Source: CAZEYT01 sp964516295
GTDB taxonomy: Bacteria; Verrucomicrobiota; Verrucomicrobiia; Chthoniobacterales; Terrimicrobiaceae
DNA length: 11,100 nt
Direction: 5' to 3'
Assembly: GCA_964516295.1 (NCBI GenBank)
Contig: CAZEYT010000090.1
Span: 1-11,100 of the forward strand
Positions 1-7,214 of the stretch are shown one piece after another. Within the stretch, counting starts at the first letter, position 1. The number at the start of each line of letters is the position of its first letter. A model generated the notes under the pieces. It worked only from the letters and a program-made list of their open reading frames with translations. It ran no database searches and had not been told where the DNA came from. The position numbers and the translations under genes are program-made.

Positions 1-77
1 TCAGCTCGCTGAGGAAAAAACAACAAAACCAACCGACCCTAAACACAGAATTTCGAATACCTCCTTCTCTCCCCCCA

Positions 78-347
78 GGATGTGTCGGAGACATCCGCGA
101 CCATCAGGACGAGACCGAGGTCAAGCGGACGCATGGCTCGAAGGTCAAGCTCATGGGGGGCATCAACCAGTCGGAGCTCATCGAGAAACGAACGCGCGAG
201 CAGATCCGCGCCGACGTCGAGGGCTGCTTCAAGACCTATGGCGCCGGCGGCGGATACATCATGATGCCGAGTGACCACTTTTTCCACGCCCCGAAGGAAA
301 ACCTGCTGCACTACGCCCGTGCCGCCGGGGAACTCTGCCGGTATTGA
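78..347 (+). pseudogene. C-terminal remnant of a uroporphyrinogen-decarboxylase-family protein
   Basis: The frame ending at the TGA at 345-347 reads as the last part of a URO-D-fold protein. The clearest match begins near 129 with HGSKVKLMGGINQ, continues through TREQIRADVEGC and ends in GAGGGYIMMPSDHFFHAPKE, followed by ENLLHYARAAGELCRY. The GGIN strand and the GGGYI...P/ENL ending are typical of the HemE/MtaA superfamily, in particular the paralogues of unknown substrate common in Verrucomicrobiota and Planctomycetota. Only about 75-90 residues of an expected 330-380 are present. The frame stays open to the left edge, but the residues encoded before about position 78 do not resemble the family and the DNA there is A-rich, so the gene was probably truncated rather than just cut by the window. 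The Met codon at 153 lies inside the conserved domain and is not a true start. The following isomerase remnant starts at its stop codon, as in an operon. Confidence 0.7.
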
Positions 348-699
348 GGCGCACACATATCTGACAACTCTCTTCACAAAAGACCGCCCGCTCGACTGGT
401 TCGTCCGTAAGGCTGCAGTCGGCGTTTGGCATGCCACCGAAATCTATCTCGCCGGACGGCCGGAACCGATCCCGGAGCTCTGCCGCCTCCACCGGGAGGC
501 GGGGCTCGGGCTTATTGCCTAAATCAGCACGGTGGGGCAATCACCGGCGGAACATCTCTCCTCGCTCGCGGAAGCCTACCACCACGTTCTCCCATGCGAA
601 CCGCTCTTTGTCACCAGTCACACCGGCCCCGACATCTTCTCCTTAGACGACAACCGAAAACTGATTGAAGCAGCGGTCGAGTTATCGGCGAGGGAAGGC
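343..699 (+). pseudogene. broken sugar phosphate isomerase/epimerase-like gene (TIM barrel), in-frame stop
   Basis: One reading frame runs from 343 and is interrupted only by TAA at 520-522. Before the stop it encodes TLFTKDRPLDWFVRKAA and, nearby, EIYLAGRPEPIPELCRLHRE followed by AGLGLIA. After the stop it encodes SPAEHLSSLAEAYHHV, then PLFVTSHTGPDIFSLDDNRK and LIEAAVELSAREG. This order matches the N-terminal half of xylose-isomerase-like TIM-barrel proteins (sugar phosphate isomerase/epimerase, AP endonuclease family 2): a first strand with a TLFGKD-type motif, a GLELIAQ strand, then an N/T-S-x-TG-x-D-FSF-x-DN motif. Similarity stops at about 699, just before the expected HETHRG strand, so the C-terminal half is missing. 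No ATG lies at the expected start; an ATT overlaps the previous stop codon. The nonsense codon, missing start and truncation together indicate a pseudogene. Family assignment is from motif memory. Confidence 0.6.
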
Positions 700-833
700 C
701 AAGGTGGGGTCGACTCATGCTGGAATTGTGATGGATATTCCAATTGCGGGCGTCGGAATCTTGTTGGTTTGGTGGTTTGGGGCTTAGTCGCTCTGAAAGC
801 AATCTGACCGGTTTGCCTGATCTTTCCGACAGG

Positions 834-3800
834 CTAGCGCACCGCCCCGGAAAGCTTGAAGGCGGAAAACTGGACTTGCTTGCTGTGGTAGATGTTGTCG
901 AACAGGTAAATCCGGATCTCCAGCGGGCCACGGACATCCCGGTAGGCGTCGGCAAAGGGGAAGTGGACACGCAGCGGGTTGTCGGTTCCGGCGCTTGAAG
1001 AGGCGAGGGGCTCGGAGATCCCGATTGCATCGGTTTCGGTAAATCCGCTCAGGTTCGTCGTGACGGCCACCCTCCGAGCGGAATACTGGTCCACGCATCG
1101 GATGGTGAAGTCGATGCTGCCTCCCCGGAGGTCGAGGGACCGGCCCGGCTGGGGACTCACAACAAGCTTCAAGTACTGGTTGTTGGCGATGGCGTCAGCC
1201 AAGGTTGTCCGAGAGACGTTACCTGCGGCCAGCCAAACGCCAAGTGCCCCGGTCGCAGAGGAACCGCCGATGATCCCCTGAGGCCCCGTTCTGCGCGGGA
1301 AGCTCCACCCGGACTGTGTCACCGCCGCCGAAAGGGAGACGGTGGACGTCCAAGGCACGCTCAAGCCCGGAGCGGCCGCGCCGGCAAACGAGCTCTGCAG
1401 AATCACAGAGTCAGCGCCGCTAGGCCGCACAGCGACCACGGTGGATACGGAATTGGCCGCGCCGTCGTCGTCTTCAGCGGTTAGAGTTACTGTATGTTCT
1501 CCCACGGGGAGAGTGAACGACGCAGTGCGGCCTCGGATGGATTGGCCATTTGCGGTCCATCGATACTCGCGGATGGTGCCGTCATAGTCGCGACTTTCGT
1601 CGGCGGAAAACTTCAATAACTCAACCCCGTTGCCGTTGGTGTCAACTACGCTCTCTGGGCCAGTAAGGCCGAGAGTGGGTGGCTGATTGCTCTGAGGGTT
1701 CGCCGCCTTGAACTTCAGCAGCGCTTGGAGCTTAAAGGCTTGGGACAGGGGCTGACCGAGGTATTCTTGGATGCCCCACGATCCCCATTTGGAGTAAGAA
1801 TCAATGTTGCACCAGTGGGCGAAGTCTGCCACCCCTGCATCGTTCAGCATGTTCAGATAATCCTGGTAAAGGCGCTTCATCGCGGGGTCGCGGTTGGCGG
1901 CGATTAGCTTCGCGGTGAGAGCGGCGTTCTCCACGGCTTCCTCCGTGCCGACGAGGTGCTGTCCCCCTTCGTAGCAGTTAAGGAGAACGTCATATTTATC
2001 TGCCAGTGCCTTGTGCTCGGCTACCCAGACGGTGACAGGCCCCTCCATTTGGGATCGAGCGCGTGCCAGTATGCTGGCCGTTGTGGCCGATGCGACGTCG
2101 AGCTGGTCGGCCACGCCAAAGCCAAAGTATGGAGCGATCGAGAGGACGTCGGGGTATTCGCCCCCCCCGATCAAGCCCTCGATTTCGAACGCACCCAAGC
2201 GGGCAGCTGAGACGGACGGACTCACTGCCTGCGATGCGAGGACCCTCACCACACGGTCGGGAGCATCGGCTCCGAACTCTGCGTTGAACCAGCCCCATGC
2301 TTGGGCCGAGCGATACGCAGTATACTGGTGGCCCGCTAGGCCGCGGTTCGCACTGAAGGGCAGCCCCGTAGCGCGGAGCCGTTCGCCCTCTGCCATGCAA
2401 AACTCGGCCTGCGCGAACTCCGTATTCCAAGTCTCATTGGAATACTCGACCATCACCTTCAGAGCAGGGTTGAGAGGCTCGAACTGCTTGAGCGCGCGGG
2501 CGTCGCGAGTGGGATCGAAGGGTTCACCGTCGGCCTTCCCGCCGTAGCGGATGAGGCGCGCGGTTTTCCGGATGTATTCTTCATTTGCCCGATGGGGCAG
2601 ACTTATCCAAAGATGGCTGCCCGTGGCGTTGGCAAGCTTGATCATGTACTCTAGCGCAGCTCCTGTCCCGACGGTTTGGGTGTAGGTGGAGGGGCGCGTA
2701 CGCTGGCTCCACCGCTCCACCCGACTCCCGTTGGTTCGCCCCATGCCCATCGTCCGCAGAGTCTTGTAGCCCGACAGGGAGGTGACGAATCCGGGGGTGA
2801 ATGGATTTCTTAACCAGTCGATCGCTTGCGTTCCCGGCGGCAGATACTCGAATTCGCGCAAGTATTCTGCTCTACCGCTCTTTGTGATTTCGAGGCTGAT
2901 GGTGGCTTTGTTTCCCTCGTTCGCCGTCTTCACCGTGCTGATGGGGAGAGTATCGAAAAACCGCTTGCCGCTCGCGTCCACCGGAAGGCGGGCGATCCGC
3001 GCGGGGTCGAACGATTCGACGTGAGTGCTCCCATTGTAGCTGTGGAGTAGGCGGAAGGATCCGGTGCCGCGGAACCGTATCCGGTAGACGCCACCGATCT
3101 GAGTGGAGACCGTCGTATGCACGATCTGCCTCGTTGAGATCAGGAAAGCCGGATCAAAGTTCGACTTGCTGGGATCCCTGTAATTCGGGTGGATGACACC
3201 GTTTCCAAACGGCTGGCTGAAAGGCACGGTCGTAGGCCACCCGTTGGCATCGACCGGAATGTTCGCAGACAGGTCACTGTGCCAGGGGTTGCGCCCGCCC
3301 ACTGATTCGGCATTTCTGGTCTGCCAGCCGCGGGTTGCTTGGAAGACGTTGGAGAACGGCTGTGCCATCGTCCAGTCATTGATGCTCGACACGTTCATTG
3401 ATGTGCCCATCGCGGTATCGCTGACCGAGCCGGTCGCCACGAAGGAATCGACCGCGAAGAGAGTTCCCCAGTGGCGCTGCCCCATGCCGATGAACCCGAC
3501 CGCCTGAACATCCCGGAAAGCTACCGCTTGGAATGCGGGGGCGAGCGGCATCTCGAACGCGGTCGCGGTCGGATTATACGGAGCCCAGCGTTTGCCGGTG
3601 GCTCCGTTGTTATTGAAATCAGACAAGACGAATGTGCCGGGTCCAGCGGCCTTCGCCTCGGAGATGAAGTACTGTGCGCCGTCCTTGACAACGAAGCGGA
3701 TTCCCGCCTGCGCACTCGCGCTGTTCGGCGACCAGTCCGTGATCCGCAGGCTCAACTGGCTGGTGGCATCGAAGTTGGCGTTTTGGCCCCCGGTCAGGAA

Positions 3801-4178
3801 GTTTTCACGCTTCCAAAGAAAGACCGCATTGAGGGTGTTGACCGTCGAGCCGGTCGTAGCGGAGAAAATGAATAGCGATGGCTTCCATGGCCAGCTGGCT
3901 GGGGAGTTATCGTGAAGCCGGACGAAACTACGTCGCATGCTTTCGCCACTGTTGACCAGCGAAATACCGCCGTAGATCGGGATCGCGCCGGCAAAAATCG
4001 GGGTCGTTTCGTCGAAGTCAATTCGGTAATGCGAGGAGGTGAGCAGATCGGGCACCGCTTCTAGGTAAAAATGCTTAGCCCCTGCTTTACTGGGGTCGAA
4101 GCGGACCAGGGGGGTGGAGGCTAGCACCGATGGCACCAATGCAAGAAAGGCGCCTAAAACAGTAGGTAGATGTTTCAT
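834..4178 (-). CDS. large secreted glycosidase-like protein with PKD domain
   Basis: An intact 1114-residue protein. Residues 1-20 form a signal peptide (MKHLPTVLGAFLALVPSVLA, cleavage probably after VLA). Residues 25-440 are rich in predicted beta strands and aromatic/Asn/Gly residues. Residues 450-825 look like an (alpha/beta)8 glycosidase-like domain: LEYMIKLANATGSHLWISLP, then VMVEYSNETWNTEF with Glu582 after Asn, and NCYEGGQHLVG with Glu737. NE and YEGG suit an acid/base and nucleophile pair of clan GH-A type, but this is inference. Residues 832-917 are a PKD domain (NQPPTLGLTGPESV...FSADESRDYDGTI, ending HTVTLTAEDDDGA). Residues 922-1114 form another beta domain, possibly carbohydrate-binding. 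No PEP-CTERM, LPXTG or type IX sorting tail is seen. The gene stands alone, with an IS remnant upstream and degraded genes downstream. Similar long proteins in Verrucomicrobiota and Planctomycetota are often called cellulose-binding proteins; the substrate is unknown. The start is the only Met giving a signal peptide, and no clear Shine-Dalgarno sequence precedes it. Confidence 0.85.
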   Translation of the reverse strand: MKHLPTVLGAFLALVPSVLASTPLVRFDPSKAGAKHFYLEAVPDLLTSSHYRIDFDETTPIFAGAIPIYGGISLVNSGESMRRSFVRLHDNSPASWPWKPSLFIFSATTGSTVNTLNAVFLWKRENFLTGGQNANFDATSQLSLRITDWSPNSASAQAGIRFVVKDGAQYFISEAKAAGPGTFVLSDFNNNGATGKRWAPYNPTATAFEMPLAPAFQAVAFRDVQAVGFIGMGQRHWGTLFAVDSFVATGSVSDTAMGTSMNVSSINDWTMAQPFSNVFQATRGWQTRNAESVGGRNPWHSDLSANIPVDANGWPTTVPFSQPFGNGVIHPNYRDPSKSNFDPAFLISTRQIVHTTVSTQIGGVYRIRFRGTGSFRLLHSYNGSTHVESFDPARIARLPVDASGKRFFDTLPISTVKTANEGNKATISLEITKSGRAEYLREFEYLPPGTQAIDWLRNPFTPGFVTSLSGYKTLRTMGMGRTNGSRVERWSQRTRPSTYTQTVGTGAALEYMIKLANATGSHLWISLPHRANEEYIRKTARLIRYGGKADGEPFDPTRDARALKQFEPLNPALKVMVEYSNETWNTEFAQAEFCMAEGERLRATGLPFSANRGLAGHQYTAYRSAQAWGWFNAEFGADAPDRVVRVLASQAVSPSVSAARLGAFEIEGLIGGGEYPDVLSIAPYFGFGVADQLDVASATTASILARARSQMEGPVTVWVAEHKALADKYDVLLNCYEGGQHLVGTEEAVENAALTAKLIAANRDPAMKRLYQDYLNMLNDAGVADFAHWCNIDSYSKWGSWGIQEYLGQPLSQAFKLQALLKFKAANPQSNQPPTLGLTGPESVVDTNGNGVELLKFSADESRDYDGTIREYRWTANGQSIRGRTASFTLPVGEHTVTLTAEDDDGAANSVSTVVAVRPSGADSVILQSSFAGAAAPGLSVPWTSTVSLSAAVTQSGWSFPRRTGPQGIIGGSSATGALGVWLAAGNVSRTTLADAIANNQYLKLVVSPQPGRSLDLRGGSIDFTIRCVDQYSARRVAVTTNLSGFTETDAIGISEPLASSSAGTDNPLRVHFPFADAYRDVRGPLEIRIYLFDNIYHSKQVQFSAFKLSGAVR

Positions 4179-4199
4179 TTGTTCTGCGGGGGTGGGGGG

Positions 4200-4230
4200 T
4201 GCGTTCGTCCCAGAGGGTGACTCGAACGCA
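4200..4230 (-). promoter_or_regulatory. inverted repeat in the leader of the secreted-protein gene
   Basis: TGCGTTCG at 4200-4207 is exactly complementary to CGAACGCA at 4223-4230 with a 15-nt spacer. It lies 22-52 nt upstream of the start codon of the secreted protein, so it could be a leader hairpin or a protein-binding site. No partner regulator is visible; function is not known. Confidence 0.3.
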
Positions 4231-4297
4231 AAGAAAAATTAAACCTACCCTGCAAGGTCGTCAGCCGCAATTTCAGTGAAATCGTTAAACGTCGTAC

Positions 4298-4316
4298 TTT
4301 AGCCCGGACATTTCAC
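4298..4316 (+). repeat. left terminal inverted repeat of the IS1380-like element
   Basis: TTTAGCCCGGACATTTCAC, on the side of the transposase 3' end. It pairs with 5459-5477 at 15 of 19 positions. The exact outer boundary is uncertain by one or two bases because no target duplication confirms it. Confidence 0.65.
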
Positions 4317-4461
4317 AGGTGGTTTGGTTTGTGATCGGCTCGGTGGACAAAGCGGACGTTGACGGGCGTGAAGTCCGAAAGAGCGTGTTTTGGCGCAACA
4401 TGGGCACACCTCCCCCGTCCCCCGTTGTTTTTCTGGTGCCGGGGACAGCACTTGGGAGAGC

Positions 4462-5372
4462 TCAGGCCGAACTGAGCCGGGCGAGCAGGGTGCGGAAGAG
4501 ATCCTGCAGGGGATAGGCGCTGGAGAAGAAGATCCGCTGCTTTTCGCGCGTTCATTCAAAGCGCTCGGCCGCCCTCTTCATCTGCTCGCTGGCCAATGCG
4601 AGCGGGCGCGTGTTCTTGGCCAGACCCACCACGTAGTCCACCCCGTGGCGATCACACCAGCGCATCATCCTCCAGCGGCAAAAGCCGCTGTCAGCGCGCA
4701 AGATGATCTTCACTCCAGGCCATGCCTGACGCAGGCGCGCGACGAGCAACTTCAAGATCGTCCAGGCGTGCCTGGCCACGTCGATATTGCTCGGGCGCAG
4801 AGACCTCACCAGCAGTTGCTCGCCGCAAAAAACGTAGAGCAACAAAAAGCACCAGTCCCCGTAGTAGCCGTGGAAGAAGCGTCCTTCCTGCTGGCCATGC
4901 ACGCGGTCATCGGTCGCGTCAAAATCCAAGATCAACTCCTTGGGAGCCTTCCGAAAACTGGCAATGAACCGCTCGACGAGAACGCGCGACATCGCTACGG
5001 CCGTCTGCCGGTCGGCGCGGTTTTCCAGCCGGCACAACGTCGGGCTGGAGGCCAGTTCTTCGCCACGCTCCACCGCGCTCTGCCACACCAAGTCCCCGCG
5101 CAGGGTGTTGTGATCGTTGAGGTCCTCGTAACCCAGCGCCAGTCCGTAAATGCGCTGACGCAGCAGGTCGATCTGACGATGGGTGATCAGGTTCGGATCG
5201 CGCGGATCCTCCAACAGCCACCCAGCGCCCGGCACAGCCCCGTGCGCCGATCCGCCGCCCGAAGCGCCATGATCCCTCCGTCACTGGAGACATCACCTCC
5301 CAAAAAACCCGCCTCGATTTTTCGGCGATCAAAGCTCGGAAAAGTGAAAAGTTCCGGATTACAAATTGTCAT
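4462..5372 (-). pseudogene. IS1380-family transposase, frameshifted, with stop codon and internal deletion
   Basis: The start (ATG at 5370-5372) encodes MTICNPELFTFPSFDRRKIE, then GGDVSSDGGIMALRAADRRT, the family's N-terminus. Near 5211-5222 a one-base shift moves the frame to LEDPRDPNLITHRQIDLLRQ and RIYGLALGYEDLNDH. The catalytic core follows: ELILDFDATDDRVHGQQEG with the first Asp, RFFHGYYGDWC, LRPSNIDVARHAW, then IILRADSGFCRWRMMRWC with the second Asp. A TGA at 4552-4554 interrupts AERFE/TREKQR. The same frame then continues directly into RIFFSSAYPLQDLFRTLLAR and ends at TGA 4462-4464, the usual C-terminal end of the family. About 150-200 residues between REKQR and the SSAYP ending are missing, including the region expected to carry the third acidic residue. 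Three independent lesions make this a dead transposase; it could move only if supplied with a related enzyme in trans. Confidence 0.88.
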
Positions 5373-5458
5373 GAGTTGAAGTTCATTTTGGTTGTTCCTT
5401 GAACACCCTGAACCAGAACGACTTAGGTTGTGAACTTCGCTATTTTTTTACTCCCACG

Positions 5459-5477
5459 GTGAAATACCCGGGTTAGA
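5459..5477 (-). repeat. right terminal inverted repeat of the IS1380-like element
   Basis: Read on the minus strand this is TCTAACCCGGGTATTTCAC, upstream of the transposase start. It matches the left repeat at 15 of 19 positions; the mismatches are one near the outer end and three in the central CCCGG/GT-type block. Confidence 0.65.
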
Positions 5478-5794
5478 ACGCTGAGATAAACTGCTGAACT
5501 TCTGAGGAACTTGAGCCTTCGAAAGTCGTTCGTCGTTGATGATGAGCGCGCCTGATTTTGGAGCTTCGTTTGGAGCTCCGTAGCCTGCAATTTTCTACTG
5601 TGGCGGGATGAACAACTGGTTACTTGCCGACAGCCAGCTTCCGAGGCTTCAGTGATTTCTGGTTTGAACTGGGGCGGCTCTCTCCTGCGGCCTTGGCGTC
5701 CGGCTATCCTGCCAAGCGGATGGCACGAGGATGTTCTCAAATCGATGCTGTGCCATTCCGCGTTCGTGCGGTGGGTCAAACCGAGTTGCATTTC
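5478..5794. other. 317-bp intergenic stretch without a recognisable gene
   Basis: This lies between the right end of the IS remnant and the stop codon of the DeoR gene. Reading frames cross it on both strands, but their products show no family motif and are rich in Ser, Arg and Cys, like noncoding translations. The only local structure I see is a small hairpin-capable repeat around 5561-5580 (GGAGCT, spacer, AGCTCC). There is no clear terminator with a T-run after the DeoR gene. Confidence 0.55.
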
Positions 5795-6565
5795 TCAGAC
5801 TTGGTGAATCACAAGGTGGGGATTGGCCAATGCAAATTGGTCGAACTCGGCTCCCCGTGCATCGGTTACAAATCGGTGGATCCGTCGCCACGGCAGGACG
5901 CGCATGAGCGAAACCGTCCCGAACTTCGTACGATCTGCCAGCAGGACGACTTCCTTCGCCCCCGACGCCATCGCGCGCTTTACTTCGTTGTCCTCGAGGG
6001 TCAAATCCGTGACCCCGGCATCGCGGTCGACTCCCGTCGCAGTCAGGAAATACCGATGCGTTCGCCGACGAGCGAAAAATGTGAGCGCCTCGCGTCCGAT
6101 GAACGTGCCGGATTGCTCGCGGAGCAGGCCGCCACAGGCATAGACCGCCGGGCGCGCCGAAAGGCTCAGGAACAACCGAGCGGTGTGCAGGCTGTTGGTC
6201 AGGATCGTCAAACCGGCCGGCAGCGTCTCCCGCGCGATCGCCGCGACCGTCGTGCCCCCATCGAGGGCGAGATTGTCGCCATCGGAAATCAGATGCCGCG
6301 CGGCGTAGGCGGCGATGCGCGCCTTGGCGGCATGGGCCACGTCCGCCTTGCTCGCAAAATCCGGCTCGACCACATTCCAGCTCGCCCGCGAAACCCGCCC
6401 GCGGGTCCGCCGAACCAATCCCTTTTCCTCCAACGCCACCAGATCACGCCAGAGCGTCATCGCCGTCACCCGAAGATGCCGCGCCAGATCTGCGTTCCGC
6501 GCAAATTCCTGGCCCACCAGGATTTCAAGAATCCTTCGCTGCCGTTCCGGTGCCGAGCTCAACAT
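5795..6565 (-). CDS. DeoR-family transcriptional repressor
   Basis: A 256-residue protein of normal length for the family. Residues 5-60 form the N-terminal helix-turn-helix: ERQRRILEILVGQEFARNAD, then VTAMTLWRDLVALEEKGLVR with the characteristic R-D-L-x-x-L-E-x-x-G-L-x-R-R pattern, though the usual T-x-R-R-D is TLWRD here. Residues 75-240 form the DeoR C-terminal sugar-phosphate sensor domain: LALDGGTTVAAIA, ILTNSLHTA, VYACGGLLRE, LTATGVDRDAGVTD and EVVLLADRTKFG. DeoR proteins usually repress sugar catabolic operons and release DNA on binding a phosphorylated sugar. The open frame extends upstream to 7120 across the divergent gene, but the Met at 6565 is the family start and leaves a 75-bp divergent promoter region. 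It very probably controls the phosphoglucose isomerase operon and itself; the effector (for example fructose- or mannose-6-phosphate) is inference. Confidence 0.92.
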   Translation of the reverse strand: MLSSAPERQRRILEILVGQEFARNADLARHLRVTAMTLWRDLVALEEKGLVRRTRGRVSRASWNVVEPDFASKADVAHAAKARIAAYAARHLISDGDNLALDGGTTVAAIARETLPAGLTILTNSLHTARLFLSLSARPAVYACGGLLREQSGTFIGREALTFFARRRTHRYFLTATGVDRDAGVTDLTLEDNEVKRAMASGAKEVVLLADRTKFGTVSLMRVLPWRRIHRFVTDARGAEFDQFALANPHLVIHQV

Positions 6566-6605
6566 GTTAGAAAGTGCGGAATGAGTTAGATTTGTTACAA
6601 AATCT
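6566..6605. promoter_or_regulatory. candidate DeoR operator: repeated GTTAGA and a palindrome
   Basis: In the 75-bp gap between the divergent DeoR and isomerase genes, GTTAGA occurs at 6566-6571 and again at 6585-6590, 19 bp apart (about two helical turns). The second copy overlaps the inverted repeat AGATTTGTTACAAAATCT at 6588-6605, which has perfect 6-bp arms around GTTACA. DeoR proteins typically bind repeated or palindromic A+T-rich elements next to their own gene. The position fits control of both promoters. I could not assign -35/-10 elements with confidence. Confidence 0.45.
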
Positions 6606-6640
6606 CGACGGAGGCCACTCCGACGGCAAGAATTCTTCTG

Positions 6641-7210
6641 ATGAATGTGCCCGAAACCCTCGCCCAGCAATTCGATGCCGGCGAGTTCCGACTCTCCGGC
6701 GGCCAGGAAGTGGTACGACGTCTTTCCGACCTGAAAGGATGCTTTGCCGATGCCGCGGCCTATGAGGCGGCCCTCCGGGAGGACGATCCCGTTCTGTATC
6801 GGGTCATTGCCGTGGAACCGGCGAATGGCGCGGGTGACCTTCACTACGGGTTGGGAATTCTCTATCCTGGCAAAATCGGGCGGGAATATTTCCTGACAAA
6901 AGGCCACCTGCACCAGACCCGCGAGGCGGCCGAGGTTTACATCGGTCAATCCGGCGAGGGTTTCATGATCCTGGAAGACGAGCAGACCGGGGCCACGCGG
7001 TTCGAACCGCTCGGAGCCGGCCGGATCGTCTATGTGCCTGGCCATACCGCCCATCGCACCGTGAACACCGGCCGCACGCCACTGACCTACTTCGGGGTTT
7101 ACCCCGCCAACGCCGGCCATGACTACGGAGCGATTGCCTCCAGGAATTTTCTGAAAGTCGTCATCGAAGAGGATGGTCGTCCCGTCCTTTGTGACCGCTC
7201 GGCGCTTTGA
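6641..7210 (+). CDS. cupin-type glucose-6-phosphate isomerase
   Basis: A 189-residue protein of the length of cupin-type phosphoglucose isomerases (cPGI, the archaeal type), which interconvert glucose-6-phosphate and fructose-6-phosphate and are unrelated to classical Pgi. The metal-binding cupin motif is YFLTKGHLHQTREAAEVY, giving His89, His91 and Glu98, with His138 in IVYVPGHTAHRTVN as fourth ligand, matching the known Pyrococcus/Thermococcus enzyme motif. GDLHYGLGILYPGKIGREYF precedes it, as in the family. Metal preference cannot be read from sequence. It is the first gene of the operon and lies 4 nt before the next start codon. The only GGAGG (6610-6614) is too far upstream to be a normal Shine-Dalgarno site, so translation initiation may not depend on one. 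In bacteria this type is sporadic and usually explained by horizontal transfer. The name pgiA is used for some members. Confidence 0.9.
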   Translation: MNVPETLAQQFDAGEFRLSGGQEVVRRLSDLKGCFADAAAYEAALREDDPVLYRVIAVEPANGAGDLHYGLGILYPGKIGREYFLTKGHLHQTREAAEVYIGQSGEGFMILEDEQTGATRFEPLGAGRIVYVPGHTAHRTVNTGRTPLTYFGVYPANAGHDYGAIASRNFLKVVIEEDGRPVLCDRSAL

Positions 7211-7214
7211 CCAA

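Larger units (their letters stand above)
4298..5477 (-). mobile_element. degraded IS1380-family insertion sequence
   Basis: The element is defined by a transposase remnant (4462-5372) bounded by imperfect terminal inverted repeats. The left end, TTTAGCCCGGACATTTCAC at 4298-4316, and the reverse complement of the right end at 5459-5477, TCTAACCCGGGTATTTCAC, agree at 15 of 19 positions. A CCCGG-x-x-ATTTCAC-type end is what I recall for IS1380-family elements. The element is about 1.18 kb, well below the roughly 1.6-1.9 kb usual for the family, which fits the internal deletion in the transposase. I do not see a convincing target-site duplication: the left flank ends GTCGTAC and the right flank starts ACGCTGAG. 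It sits between the secreted-protein gene and the DeoR gene and does not interrupt a recognisable reading frame. Confidence 0.8.

Noticed and set aside
60..79. Pyrimidine tract followed by CAGG directly before the decarboxylase-like frame, resembling a eukaryotic splice acceptor
   Set aside because: All intact genes in the window are continuous bacterial types in overlapping operons, so the resemblance is taken as chance at a truncation point.
701..766. Short plus-strand frame ending in a hydrophobic segment (IPIAGVGILLVWWFGA)
   Set aside because: It has no upstream coding context and no arginine-rich sorting tail; too short to support as a gene.
815..834. GCCTG/CAGGC hairpin just after the secreted-protein stop codon as a terminator
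   Set aside because: Only five base pairs and no T-run on the minus strand, so it is not distinguishable from chance.
4390..5379. A 329-codon open frame on the plus strand
   Set aside because: It is antisense to the transposase, which has clear IS1380 motifs; the plus-strand product shows no recognisable domain.
4288..5487. Target-site duplication around the IS remnant
   Set aside because: Flanking bases (GTCGTAC on the left, ACGCTGAG on the right) share no convincing 4-5 bp direct repeat.
5423..5791. A 122-codon minus-strand frame between the IS and the DeoR gene
   Set aside because: It runs into the IS terminal repeat and its product has no family-like pattern.
5624..6589. A 321-codon open frame on the plus strand
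   Set aside because: It is antisense to the DeoR gene and extends into noncoding sequence; composition is Arg-rich and without motifs.
6566..7120. Upstream extension of the DeoR reading frame to a Met at 7120, giving 441 residues
   Set aside because: The extension is antisense to the cupin isomerase, shows no family similarity, and the Met at 6565 gives the normal DeoR N-terminus.
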